Assembly: GCF_002585305.1 (NCBI RefSeq)
Contig: NZ_NUNF01000129.1
Location: forward strand, 1-8,563
Origin: Bacillus sp. AFS037270
GTDB lineage: Bacteria > Bacillota > Bacilli > Bacillales_B > DSM-18226
Reading direction: 5' to 3'
Length of the DNA: 8,563 bases
Shown here piece by piece: positions 1 to 7,130 of the stretch (positions are counted from its first letter, which is position 1; each line of letters opens with the position of its first letter). The position numbers and the translations under genes are program-made. Under the pieces are notes generated by a model. That model saw nothing but the letters and a program-made list of their open reading frames with translations, ran no database searches and was not told where the DNA came from.

Positions 1-100
1 CTCGAGGTCATGAGCCAATCCGTCCAAAAGGTTAAAAAGCAACGTTTCGGCCAGCTGGTCTTATGCTTGTCGGGGCTGTTCAAGGCGCTTGCGCTTTTGT
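1..100. repeat. Probable dispersed Bacillaceae intergenic repeat, cut by the window edge
   Basis: This stretch starts within two bases of the AtzF stop codon and runs off the left edge. It resembles, from memory, a non-coding repeat found many times in Bacillus-type genomes. Recognisable blocks are CTCGAGGTCATGAGCC (1-16), CCGTCCAAAAGG (20-31), CTTATGCTTGTCGGGGCTG (60-78) and AAGGCGCTTGCGCTTTTG (82-99). It can fold: CATGAGCCA (9-17) pairs with TGGTCTTATG (56-65) with one bulged T, and inside it CCG (20-22) pairs with CGG (48-50) beneath an imperfect AT-rich stem. GCGCTTGCGC (86-95) forms a second small hairpin. No open reading frame of note is present. As the only structure after the operon it may serve as a 3' end or mRNA stabiliser, but that is inference. 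Confidence 0.55.
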
Positions 101-102
101 TC

Positions 103-1842
103 TTATAAATAGCGCCAGCCGCCAGTATACGAAATATCTTCGGCATCTTCCTCAGCGATTGCCTCACAAACAAATCCCAATACTTCGGTGCCATCTTCGA
201 GTTCAACCTTCCCAAGTCCTAGTGGGGAAGGGATTAATGTTGCAAAAGATCCAAGCTCTGACAATGGCATTTCCCATAACTCCAGTTCAATTGAAACTCC
301 CGAACCATTTGTTCGGATTAAACCCGGTTTTGGAGGAAGAGAGGGTAACTTAACCATTTTGTATTTACCAGCTGTTTTGGCTTCTCGAACAAATACAGCG
401 CCATGACCCTTCATTTGTTTTTCCAGCGCATAGCCTCTCATGTGAAGACCACAAACCGCAACTAGCGTAGTAGCTTTATTAACAGATGAACGAACACCAT
501 TCAAAAATAAATCTGATAGACCAGAAATCAAGTGTTCATTCACATTACTTGAGAACATCGTAATTCCAAACGGAAGATTTTCCGCAGCATCATCACATGG
601 TACCGCGATCGCACACAGGTCTAAAAGATTACAATGATTCGTGTAAAGTCCCATTTTGCTATTGGTCTCAATTGGATTTTCCCGTACTTGTTCTCTTGTC
701 CAGGTACCGCCGGATGTTGGCATAATTAATACGGCATTCTTAAGTTGTTGATGCGCTTTTTGTTTAAATGCTTGCAGTTTGTGAATCGCTTTAAAAACGG
801 AAGCGGCATCGTAATCTGGATTCGCTCCATTGCGAAGCACGGTTTCTGTTACAGGAAAAACAGTCTTTTCGTTTGAATTAATGAAGGAGCCTAAATCCGC
901 CCAGCGCTCCGCCACCCACGGGCCATCATATAAAATAGAAGCTGCCTCAGATAAATAACTTCCGTCCATGTATTCAATCGGAATGGAAAGGTGTTTTATT
1001 CGATCAACAGCTGACTCCCATGCTTGCCGATATTCCTCAGCAAAGGGTCCGAAAAATTCATGTTCTTCTTTTAATATAAGAATTTTTTCCGGAAGGGCGT
1101 TTGTTCGGCGATTTACCTGACGAGACCAAGGATCATTTTCCTCAAACCCTCGGACAACTTCATCCACCATTAATGCATCCGAAAGGCTATTTGCAAAGAC
1201 TGTAATGCAATCTAGACTTGCGCAAGCAGGAACCAGACCCTTTACCGGCCAAGCTCCAAGACTTGTCTTTAACCCTACTAGTCTATTTAAGGCTGCTGGT
1301 ACACGACCGGATCCTGCGGTATCTGTGCCTAGAGAAAACGCAGATAGACCACGGGCAACGGAAACTGCAGAACCAGAGCTTGAGCCGCCGCTGATTAGGT
1401 CGGGGGAGAGGGCGTTTTTTGTTTCTCCGTAAGGACTGCGTGTACCTACAAGTCCTGTTGCAAATTGATCGAGGTTTGTTTTACCAATTGGAATGGCTCC
1501 CGCTTCAATCAAACGCTTCACCACTGTCGCATGCTCAGTTGGAGTGTAGGAATAGTCAGGGCAGCCGGCAGTGGTAGGAACATCTGCCAAATCAATATTA
1601 TCTTTTATGGCGAAAGGGATTCCCCAGAGCGGTGTTTGCTCTGGGTCCATTTGATTTAATCTTTCAAGATAGGGCTGGATGATCTCCATCGAAGGAGCGG
1701 TAATCCAAATATTAAACTCTTTATCTGATTCCGCGCGCTTTACAATTTCCTTGCAAAGAGCTTCAGGCGTAAGTTTTTTAGATTGATAGTTCTTCTTCAA
1801 CTCATGAATGGACAGCGTTTGTGGCATGTTGATCGTTTGCAT
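103..1842 (-). CDS. atzF: Allophanate hydrolase (AtzF), amidase-signature family
   Basis: Hydrolyses allophanate to two ammonia and two CO2, the last step of the carboxylase route for urea or guanidine; cytoplasmic. The 579-residue product has the family's usual two parts. Residues about 10-445 are an amidase-signature domain with the Lys-cisSer-Ser triad readable as Lys80 (in AIKDN), Ser154 (in GGSSSGSAV) and Ser178 (in LGTDTAGSGR); the 24-residue spacing between the serines is normal. Residues about 455-579 are the allophanate-hydrolase C-terminal domain, beginning near VCGLHMRG and ending GGWRYL, so the protein is full length. The frame opens at a TTG at 1878, but the ATG at 1842 has GAGG eight bases upstream and is preferred. 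It overlaps the carboxylase gene by 41 bases, implying coupled translation as the last gene of the operon. Family assignment is firm; the start is probable. Confidence 0.95.
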   Translation of the reverse strand: MQTINMPQTLSIHELKKNYQSKKLTPEALCKEIVKRAESDKEFNIWITAPSMEIIQPYLERLNQMDPEQTPLWGIPFAIKDNIDLADVPTTAGCPDYSYTPTEHATVVKRLIEAGAIPIGKTNLDQFATGLVGTRSPYGETKNALSPDLISGGSSSGSAVSVARGLSAFSLGTDTAGSGRVPAALNRLVGLKTSLGAWPVKGLVPACASLDCITVFANSLSDALMVDEVVRGFEENDPWSRQVNRRTNALPEKILILKEEHEFFGPFAEEYRQAWESAVDRIKHLSIPIEYMDGSYLSEAASILYDGPWVAERWADLGSFINSNEKTVFPVTETVLRNGANPDYDAASVFKAIHKLQAFKQKAHQQLKNAVLIMPTSGGTWTREQVRENPIETNSKMGLYTNHCNLLDLCAIAVPCDDAAENLPFGITMFSSNVNEHLISGLSDLFLNGVRSSVNKATTLVAVCGLHMRGYALEKQMKGHGAVFVREAKTAGKYKMVKLPSLPPKPGLIRTNGSGVSIELELWEMPLSELGSFATLIPSPLGLGKVELEDGTEVLGFVCEAIAEEDAEDISYTGGWRYL

Positions 1843-4800
1843 GGGCTGCACCTCGCATTTCTTTTGTAATAGAGACAATTAACTGGCCTGCATGAACCTC
1901 ATCGCCAGGTGAAACATGTATAGAATGAATATATCCATCACATGGAGCCAGCTGTGGAAATTCCATTTTCATACTCTCTTCTATTATTAATGTGTCACCT
2001 TTTTTCACTTCATCACCCGGAGTGATAAGTACCTTCCATATGCTTCCCGGAAGGGCGGTGCGAACCCCTTCTGCTCCCTCTGGCAAAACTTCCTCAACCG
2101 CTTCAGCTACTTCATGTTCAGAAACAAATTCAGCAAGGCCGTTCTTGCGCCAATTTTCACGCTCCTCACGGAATGCGGCTTGCTGGGTTTCTCGGAAGCT
2201 ATCCGTGCTTTCTTTGATTGAGTCTAGGAAAGTTAAATAATCGCCAAGCTTAAACGTTGTTTCGATAATATCAACTTCAAAACGGCCCCGTAAAAAGTCC
2301 TCTCGCATTTCCAGCAGTTCCTCTGCACTGACCGGATAAAATTGAATTTGGTCAAAGAAGCGAAGCAGCCATGGTTTGTCTGCTTGGAAGCTTCTCGTTT
2401 CACGTAGGCGATTCCAAACTTGAACAGTCCGTCCGACAAATTGATAACCTCCAGGGCCTTCCATTCCATATACGCACATATAGGCGCCGCCAATTCCAAC
2501 AGCATTTTCCGGTGTCCATGTACGGGCAGGATTATATTTAGTCGTCACTAAACGGTGACGGGGATCAACTGGCGTAGCTACTGGAGCCCCGAGATAAACA
2601 TCACCAAGACCGAGAACAAGGTAATTCGCATCAAAAACGATTCTCTTTACATCATCAATATCATTAAGACCATTTACACGACGGATAAATTCTAAATTGC
2701 TAGGGCACCAAGGTGCATCCGGCCGTACATTTTGTTGGTAACGATCGATCGCAAGTCTTGTTGCTGGATCGTCCCATGAAAGCGGCAGACGAACAATACG
2801 TGATGGTACTTCCATTTCCTCTAATCGAGGCAGCTTATCATTGATGGATTCGATCATTTCACAAACGGATAAGATCGACATTTTGGTTGAATCAAAATGA
2901 ACCTGAAGGGAACGAATTCCTGGTGTCAAATCTAAAACTGGAATTGCTCTTTCCGTTTCGATAGCTTCCATTAATGCATGAACCTGAAAACGAAGCAGAA
3001 GATCAAGCTCTAAATCACCATATTCTATTAGAACGTTCTCATCTCCAGCAGCACGAATGGTCATTGGGAAATTACCATCTGTATTTCTTTTAAGAATTGG
3101 GTAGTCTGTTGAAAATTGTTTAACCTCATCAGGCAAGGAAGGAACTGCAGAAACTATTTGATCATTTGTGCCGACTGCTTCCAGGAATTGTTCCTGCTGT
3201 TTACGAAGTTTATCTGCTTCTTCAAGAGTTAGTAACCGGAACTTGATACGGTCGCCCGCATGAAGCTGGCCAATCTTCCAGAATTCAGCTGATGCTGTTG
3301 TGACAGGACATACAAAACCACCCAAACTAGGGCCATCAGGTCCAAGTAAAATCGGCATATCACCAGTTAAATCCAGTGTTCCAATCGCATAAGCATTATC
3401 GTGTATATTCGATGGATGGAGACCTGCTTCTCCGCCGTCTTCTCGTGCCCAAAGCGGGGCAGGGCCAATTAAGCGGACACCGGTCCGTGAACTATTAAAA
3501 TGAACTTCCCAGCTTGTATTCGTTAACTGATCTAGGTAATCAGGCAGTAAGAATTCCTCGGTACAATGTGGACCTGGGATTACGCCAATGGTCCAGTTTC
3601 GTTCAATAGTAGGCTGTTTTACGGCAGGAAGCCCACTTACTGCAAGAGTTGTACTTTTATTTACGCGTAGTACATCTCCGGTGCGAAGTGCCCGGCCGCC
3701 ATGACCACCAAATCCACCGAGTGTGAATGTTGATGTACTGCCGAGATGAAGCGGCATATCCAATCCGCCTGCTACTAATAAATAGGTTCGCATGCCGGAT
3801 GCCGCTTCACCAAAGGACAGTACTTGGCCGCGTTTAACAGTTAGAACCTGATACATTGGAACATCATTTTCATCGAGCTTAGCACTCATATCAGCACCTG
3901 TAAGAGCAATCCTCATATCATTGCGGAAGCGATAGGAGCCGCCGCGAAGTGTTAATTCAAGGCCAGCAGCATGATCTTCATTCCCAAGTAATTTATTCCC
4001 TATTCTAAAAGAGAACGGGTCCATTGGTCCGCAAGGCGGAACGCCTACATCCCAATGCCCGATACGGCCCGGCCAATCCTGAACAGTTGTCTGAATGCCG
4101 CCATCAAGGACTTCTATCGCACGTTCATCCGGGAAGAATTCCTTTAACATTTGCGTATGGACATTGCCTGTTCGGCAATCCTCTTCTTCTAAAAGCGCCT
4201 GTATATATTGAAGGTTAGTAGTCACTCCATAAAGGCGAGTTTGTTCAAGGGCTAAGCTTAATTGCTTAATCGCTTCTTCCCGGGATTCTGCGTGAACAAT
4301 GATTTTCGCAAGCATTGGATCATAAAGGGGAGTGACAACCAGACCATCACGAACCCATGTTTCAATTCGGGCATTGTCTGAAAAATGAACCTTGTCAAGC
4401 TGCCCGCCGCTTGGACGAAAATCATTTAAGCAGTCTTCAGCGTAGATACGAGCTTGGATACTGTGTCCATTAGGTGCGGTATATAGTGAATCTAATGAGC
4501 GTAATTCACCGGCTGCTTCCCGAACCATCCATTCAACTAAATCAATATTCAACACTTCTTCGGTGACACCGTGTTCCACTTGAAGCCTTGTATTTACTTC
4601 AAGAAAGTAAAAACGCTTTTCATCTGGATCATATAAAAATTCGACTGTACCTGCACTGCGGTATCCCACTTCCATGGCTAACCGTTTCGCTGAAGCGAGC
4701 ATTTCTTCTCTTACGGAAGAGGGGAGACAAGGAGCCGGGCTTTCCTCGACAACTTTTTGATTGCGACGTTGGATTGAGCAATCACGTTCACCGAGTGCTG

Positions 4801-5461
4801 CGACTTCACCAAACTCGTTTCCAAAAATCTGGACCTCTACATGACGGGCTTTTTGAATGTATTTTTCTAAAAAGACACCGCCGTTATTAAAGTTTGCTTC
4901 GGCCAGTCTGCAGACAGAGTCGAATGCCTCGCGGAGGGATATGGAATCCTGGCAAACTCGCATGCCAATCCCGCCACCGCCCGCAGTACTTTTTAACATA
5001 ACAGGATAACCAATACGTTCAGCCTCTGTTAAGGCAGTAGTTAAATCGGTGATAAGTGAAGTACCTGGAAGGAGGGGAACACTCGCATTGACTGCAATTT
5101 CTCGTGCAGAGTGTTTTAATCCAAATAACTCCATTTGTTCAGGTGTTGGTCCGATAAAGGTAATCCCTTTTTCACGGCAGGCACGGGCGAAATCTGCATT
5201 TTCACTTAAAAATCCATATCCAGGGTGAATGGCATCTACATGATTGTCTAAAGCCACTTTCAAAATAAGGTCCGCATTTAAGTAGCTGTCTTTAGCAGCC
5301 CCTTCACCAATCAAAATAGCTTGGTCTGCAAGGTCCACATGCAGGCTGTCTTGATCGGCTTTCGTATAGACTGCGACAGATTGGATGCCCATCTTTCGCA
5401 ATGTTCTTTCAATTCGAACGGCAATAGCACCGCGGTTGGCAATTAATATTCTTTTAAACAT
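1802..5461 (-). CDS. Biotin-dependent guanidine carboxylase (urea carboxylase family)
   Basis: ATP- and bicarbonate-dependent carboxylase of 1219 residues, the usual length for the family. Residues 1-445 are biotin carboxylase: HPGYGFLSEN (79-88), the ATP-grasp glycine loop AGGGGIGM (160-167) and EVNTRLQVEHGVTEEV (288-303); the Gly in VEHGVTE is typical of urea carboxylases, where related enzymes have Pro. Residues about 450-745 match the KipA/AHS2 half of the carboxyltransferase and about 798-1085 the KipI/AHS1 half plus core, with the conserved stretch YNPARTWTPENAVGIGG (976-992). Residues about 1130-1198 are the biotinyl domain, with Lys1165 in EESMKME as the biotin site. A polar 20-residue tail follows, encoded partly in the overlap with atzF. 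Homology alone says urea carboxylase; the guanidine riboswitch and DUF1989 pair argue for guanidine. The Asp/Asn position reported to separate the two activities could not be placed without an alignment. Confidence 0.9.
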   Translation of the reverse strand: MFKRILIANRGAIAVRIERTLRKMGIQSVAVYTKADQDSLHVDLADQAILIGEGAAKDSYLNADLILKVALDNHVDAIHPGYGFLSENADFARACREKGITFIGPTPEQMELFGLKHSAREIAVNASVPLLPGTSLITDLTTALTEAERIGYPVMLKSTAGGGGIGMRVCQDSISLREAFDSVCRLAEANFNNGGVFLEKYIQKARHVEVQIFGNEFGEVAALGERDCSIQRRNQKVVEESPAPCLPSSVREEMLASAKRLAMEVGYRSAGTVEFLYDPDEKRFYFLEVNTRLQVEHGVTEEVLNIDLVEWMVREAAGELRSLDSLYTAPNGHSIQARIYAEDCLNDFRPSGGQLDKVHFSDNARIETWVRDGLVVTPLYDPMLAKIIVHAESREEAIKQLSLALEQTRLYGVTTNLQYIQALLEEEDCRTGNVHTQMLKEFFPDERAIEVLDGGIQTTVQDWPGRIGHWDVGVPPCGPMDPFSFRIGNKLLGNEDHAAGLELTLRGGSYRFRNDMRIALTGADMSAKLDENDVPMYQVLTVKRGQVLSFGEAASGMRTYLLVAGGLDMPLHLGSTSTFTLGGFGGHGGRALRTGDVLRVNKSTTLAVSGLPAVKQPTIERNWTIGVIPGPHCTEEFLLPDYLDQLTNTSWEVHFNSSRTGVRLIGPAPLWAREDGGEAGLHPSNIHDNAYAIGTLDLTGDMPILLGPDGPSLGGFVCPVTTASAEFWKIGQLHAGDRIKFRLLTLEEADKLRKQQEQFLEAVGTNDQIVSAVPSLPDEVKQFSTDYPILKRNTDGNFPMTIRAAGDENVLIEYGDLELDLLLRFQVHALMEAIETERAIPVLDLTPGIRSLQVHFDSTKMSILSVCEMIESINDKLPRLEEMEVPSRIVRLPLSWDDPATRLAIDRYQQNVRPDAPWCPSNLEFIRRVNGLNDIDDVKRIVFDANYLVLGLGDVYLGAPVATPVDPRHRLVTTKYNPARTWTPENAVGIGGAYMCVYGMEGPGGYQFVGRTVQVWNRLRETRSFQADKPWLLRFFDQIQFYPVSAEELLEMREDFLRGRFEVDIIETTFKLGDYLTFLDSIKESTDSFRETQQAAFREERENWRKNGLAEFVSEHEVAEAVEEVLPEGAEGVRTALPGSIWKVLITPGDEVKKGDTLIIEESMKMEFPQLAPCDGYIHSIHVSPGDEVHAGQLIVSITKEMRGAAHANDQHATNAVHS
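1851..1854 (-). promoter_or_regulatory. Ribosome binding site choosing the AtzF start
   Basis: GAGG lies eight bases before ATG 1842, inside the 3' end of the carboxylase gene. The TTG at 1878 that opens the frame and the ATG at 1827 have no comparable site. Ribosomes finishing the carboxylase pass over this site. Confidence 0.6.
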
Positions 5462-5469
5462 GATGAGCA

Positions 5470-5476
5470 CTCCTTT
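5470..5476 (-). promoter_or_regulatory. Ribosome binding site choosing the carboxylase start
   Basis: AAAGGAG stands eight bases before ATG 5461. The frame extends three codons upstream to a GTG at 5470, but the G of that GTG is the last base of this site, so the GTG cannot use it. The protein therefore begins MFKRILIANRG, as is usual for biotin carboxylases. Confidence 0.85.
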
Positions 5477-5481
5477 AGTTG

Positions 5482-6132
5482 TTATTTATCCCAAATCAAT
5501 ACTTGAATAGGTGTAGGGTTATAAGCGTTACAAGGGTTGTTAAGCTGCGGGCAGTTACTGATTAAGACGAGCGTTCTGCTGATTGCTTGCAGTTCAACAT
5601 ATTTTCCTGGTGCTGAGACACCATCTTCAAAAGTCAATCCTCCCTCAGGAGTAAGAGGGACGTTCATGAAAAAATTGACATTTGGAGCCAAATCCCGTTT
5701 AGTAAAACGGCTATCGTGTTTGGCTAGCTGAAGCATAAAGGTATCGCGGCAATTATGCATTGGCAGAGTATCGTGTGAATATCTAACCGTGTTGCTTTGG
5801 GCTGAACAGGCACCGCCAAGTGTGTCGTGACGACCGCATGTATCCGCAACAATTTTTACAAGCTCTTTTCCAGATTCAGATACAAGAACGGAACCTGTTG
5901 ATAAATAAACATTTCCTTGACGTTGAATGGTGTTGATGGCACTGTAATGGTCAGATGGTTGATCAGCATCGTAAAACAGGGTATCTGCCGCCTGATTTCC
6001 TTCTAAATCAACGATTCGAAGGACTTGGCCTGGTTCGAGTGTGTAAATCCAGCCTTCTCCTGCTGGAATGGTTTTGTTGTAAAAGCTATTTTCCATTTTC
6101 CTTTCACTGATTGCATGATTTAAAACAGCCAT
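5482..6132 (-). CDS. DUF1989 urea-carboxylase-associated protein, probable carboxyguanidine deiminase subunit (Cys-rich)
   Basis: One of two paired DUF1989 proteins, 216 residues. In characterised guanidine-degrading bacteria such a pair (CgdAB) forms carboxyguanidine deiminase, converting carboxyguanidine to allophanate and ammonia; older databases call them UAAP1 and UAAP2. The sequence shows [17 protein letters not shown] (38-54), [15 protein letters not shown] (96-110), HNCRDTF (126-132), NVNFFMNVP (151-159) and [17 protein letters not shown] (193-209). Cys99, Cys109 and Cys128 fall in the conserved core and are plausible metal ligands, a role inferred from the family. The frame extends to 6171, but ATG 6132 is preferred: it has AAAGGAGG nine bases upstream, and its A is the last base of the upstream stop (TAATG). 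The carboxylase follows after 20 bases. Which of CgdA or CgdB this is was not settled. Confidence 0.88.
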   Translation of the reverse strand: MAVLNHAISERKMENSFYNKTIPAGEGWIYTLEPGQVLRIVDLEGNQAADTLFYDADQPSDHYSAINTIQRQGNVYLSTGSVLVSESGKELVKIVADTCGRHDTLGGACSAQSNTVRYSHDTLPMHNCRDTFMLQLAKHDSRFTKRDLAPNVNFFMNVPLTPEGGLTFEDGVSAPGKYVELQAISRTLVLISNCPQLNNPCNAYNPTPIQVLIWDK

Positions 6133-6869
6133 TAGCGGATTCCTCCTTTGGATAATAGAACGTATTCCCATGTATTTTCGAAAGCACGTCTGTTTTCAGG
6201 TCGATGATTGAAGCAGGTATCATTTTCTGTCATTGGTTCAGCCTCAGTAATCGTGAATTGAACTGGTACTGATGGGTATGAACGATTTGGGTTCAGCGGA
6301 TTTGGGGTATTGGATAGCACCAAAATCACATCCATTTCTGTTCGAAGCGTGACCGTGTCACCTTTTTTGCAGTTCTCTGAAACATAATGTAGATCACCTT
6401 GATCATCGCAATAAACTTTGGAAAACAGATTAACGACTGTGGAGAGATCTCTAGAGGTTAAACCATTTCGGAAAAGCTCAACCGCAAAGTTTTCTTCGCC
6501 GCTTCGGTAATAATTATTTCGTTCGTTTTGATAAGTAGTGATTCCATATTTTTGATTGGTCAATGATCGAGTCGTATATCCTGTAATGGTATCGTGCCAG
6601 CCGACCGAATCTTCAATGATGCTCGCTAGTACACGGCCATTGTCGCTCATAAGGACATTCCCTTTCGTGAGATGGGCAGTGTGCTGAGCTTTCAATGTAT
6701 CGGGCATATTGTAACGTTCGGCAGGATCTTTAGCGTTGTATAAAAGCAGGGAAACATTTGCACTGTCCTCAAGTGCAGTGAAAGTGATCTGCTTTCCCCG
6801 ACTGATATGCCCTGACCATTTTCCGCCTGCTGGGATGATTTTTGAAATAACGGGTGATATGCTGTTCAT
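6132..6869 (-). CDS. DUF1989 urea-carboxylase-associated protein, probable carboxyguanidine deiminase subunit (Cys-poor)
   Basis: First gene behind the riboswitch and the larger DUF1989 partner, 245 residues. It shares the layout of its neighbour: [29 protein letters not shown] begins at 36 (key residues Tyr44, Glu51, Arg52, Tyr53), [13 protein letters not shown] (86-98), [12 protein letters not shown] (126-137), [14 protein letters not shown] (145-158) and [11 protein letters not shown] (186-196). A 45-residue C-terminal extension goes beyond the smaller partner. Expected to form a heteromeric carboxyguanidine deiminase with it. Where the partner has ADTCGRHD...GACS...NCRD, this protein has EDSVGWHD...GYTT...ENFA, so the core cysteines are missing; its only cysteines are 154, 167 and 219. 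Start ATG 6869 follows AAAGGAGG (6878-6885) at eight bases. The CgdA/CgdB assignment is left open. Confidence 0.88.
   Translation of the reverse strand: MNSISPVISKIIPAGGKWSGHISRGKQITFTALEDSANVSLLLYNAKDPAERYNMPDTLKAQHTAHLTKGNVLMSDNGRVLASIIEDSVGWHDTITGYTTRSLTNQKYGITTYQNERNNYYRSGEENFAVELFRNGLTSRDLSTVVNLFSKVYCDDQGDLHYVSENCKKGDTVTLRTEMDVILVLSNTPNPLNPNRSYPSVPVQFTITEAEPMTENDTCFNHRPENRRAFENTWEYVLLSKGGIR
6142..6149 (-). promoter_or_regulatory. Ribosome binding site inside the upstream gene, setting the 6132 start
   Basis: AAAGGAGG is read in the upstream frame as part of its Ser-Lys-Gly-Gly-Ile-Arg C-terminus. It lies nine bases before ATG 6132, whose A overlaps the upstream TAA stop. This is a classic termination-reinitiation arrangement that would help make the two subunits in equal amounts. 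Confidence 0.85.
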
Positions 6870-6890
6870 GTCATTTTCCTCCTTTGAATA

Positions 6891-6942
6891 AATAAAAAAG
6901 GATAAAAACCATCGAGAGAGTAAATCTCCCAGGCTTTTATCC
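6891..6942 (-). terminator. Riboswitch-controlled intrinsic terminator
   Basis: On the minus strand GGATAAAAGCC (6942-6932) pairs with GGTTTTTATCC (6910-6900). An internal loop leads to GGGAGA (6930-6925) pairing with TCTCTC (6919-6914) over a TTTAC loop. A TTTTTTATT tail (6899-6891) follows. It starts two bases after the aptamer's ACACGG and ends six bases before the AAAGGAGG of the first structural gene. Ligand binding to the aptamer is expected to prevent its formation, so genes are off without guanidine. Confidence 0.88.
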
Positions 6943-6944
6943 TT

Positions 6945-7030
6945 CCGTGTATACAGTAGAAACTGTACGCTATCTCTCGGACCAGTCTTTAAAGATATAT
7001 CTTTAAACGGAACCCTAGACAGCTATTTGT
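6945..7030 (-). promoter_or_regulatory. Guanidine-I riboswitch aptamer (ykkC type)
   Basis: The three conserved ykkC blocks are all present in order on the minus strand: CTAGGGTTCCG (7018-7008), ACTGGTCCGAGAGA (6986-6973) and ACACGG (6950-6945). The expected helices can be drawn. The closing stem GCTGTCT (7023-7017) pairs with AGATAGC (6975-6969). A middle hairpin is built on the perfect palindrome TTTAAAGATATATCTTTAAA (7007-6988). A last hairpin TACAGT-TTCT-ACTGTA spans 6967-6952. An extra hairpin GTTTCC/GGAAAC (7049-7029) precedes the core. This class senses free guanidinium and turns genes on. It stands directly before the guanidine degradation genes with its terminator in between. Confidence 0.95.
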
Positions 7031-7068
7031 TTCCAACCCTTGCGGAAACCTTTATTTAAGATGGTTTT

Positions 7069-7098
7069 AGTATATCGTTTGTTTATTAGATCCAACAA
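7069..7098 (-). promoter_or_regulatory. Predicted sigma-A promoter of the guanidine operon
   Basis: A -10 box TATACT (7074-7069) and a weak -35 box TTGTTG (7098-7093) are separated by 18 bases. Transcription would start near 7062, giving a leader of about 190 bases that contains the whole riboswitch. The poor -35 element fits a promoter that needs an activator. Confidence 0.65.
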
Positions 7099-7104
7099 CA
7101 TTTG

Positions 7105-7121
7105 TGTTAGATTTTCTAACA
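7105..7121. promoter_or_regulatory. TnrA/GlnR operator, perfect consensus match
   Basis: TGTTAGAAAATCTAACA fits the Bacillus nitrogen-regulator consensus TGTNA-N7-TNACA at every fixed position. Its centre (7113) is 51 bases upstream of the predicted start (7062), the usual place for activation by TnrA under nitrogen limitation. It lies nine bases past the permease stop codon and just upstream of the -35 element. Confidence 0.8.
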
Positions 7122-7130
7122 TGGTTTTTA

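Noticed and set aside
63..353. Plus-strand open frames opposite the operon (for example 63-353, 1205-1432, 1992-2240, 4588-4890)
   Set aside because: They are antisense shadows of strong minus-strand genes with no recognisable motifs.
1843..1878. TTG start for allophanate hydrolase
   Set aside because: No ribosome binding site, and the 12 extra residues are encoded within the carboxylase tail in another frame. ATG 1842 is better supported.
2233..2505. 90-codon minus-strand frame inside the carboxylase gene
   Set aside because: It lies wholly within the carboxylase coding sequence in another frame, without family motifs or a ribosome binding site.
5462..5470. GTG start three codons upstream for the carboxylase
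   Set aside because: The GTG overlaps the Shine-Dalgarno AAAGGAG, which is well spaced for ATG 5461.
5482..6171. Start of the smaller DUF1989 gene at 6171
   Set aside because: It would overlap the upstream gene by 40 bases and add 13 residues with no similarity to the family. ATG 6132 has a full AAAGGAGG at nine bases.
6988..7007. The 20-base perfect palindrome as a protein operator
   Set aside because: It lies between the CTAGGGTTCCG and CTGGTCCGAGAGA blocks of the aptamer, where a variable hairpin is expected.
7105..7121. The inverted repeat after the permease as an intrinsic terminator
   Set aside because: The stem is six AT-rich base pairs with no T tract on the minus strand. It fits the TnrA/GlnR consensus exactly, so an operator is the better explanation.
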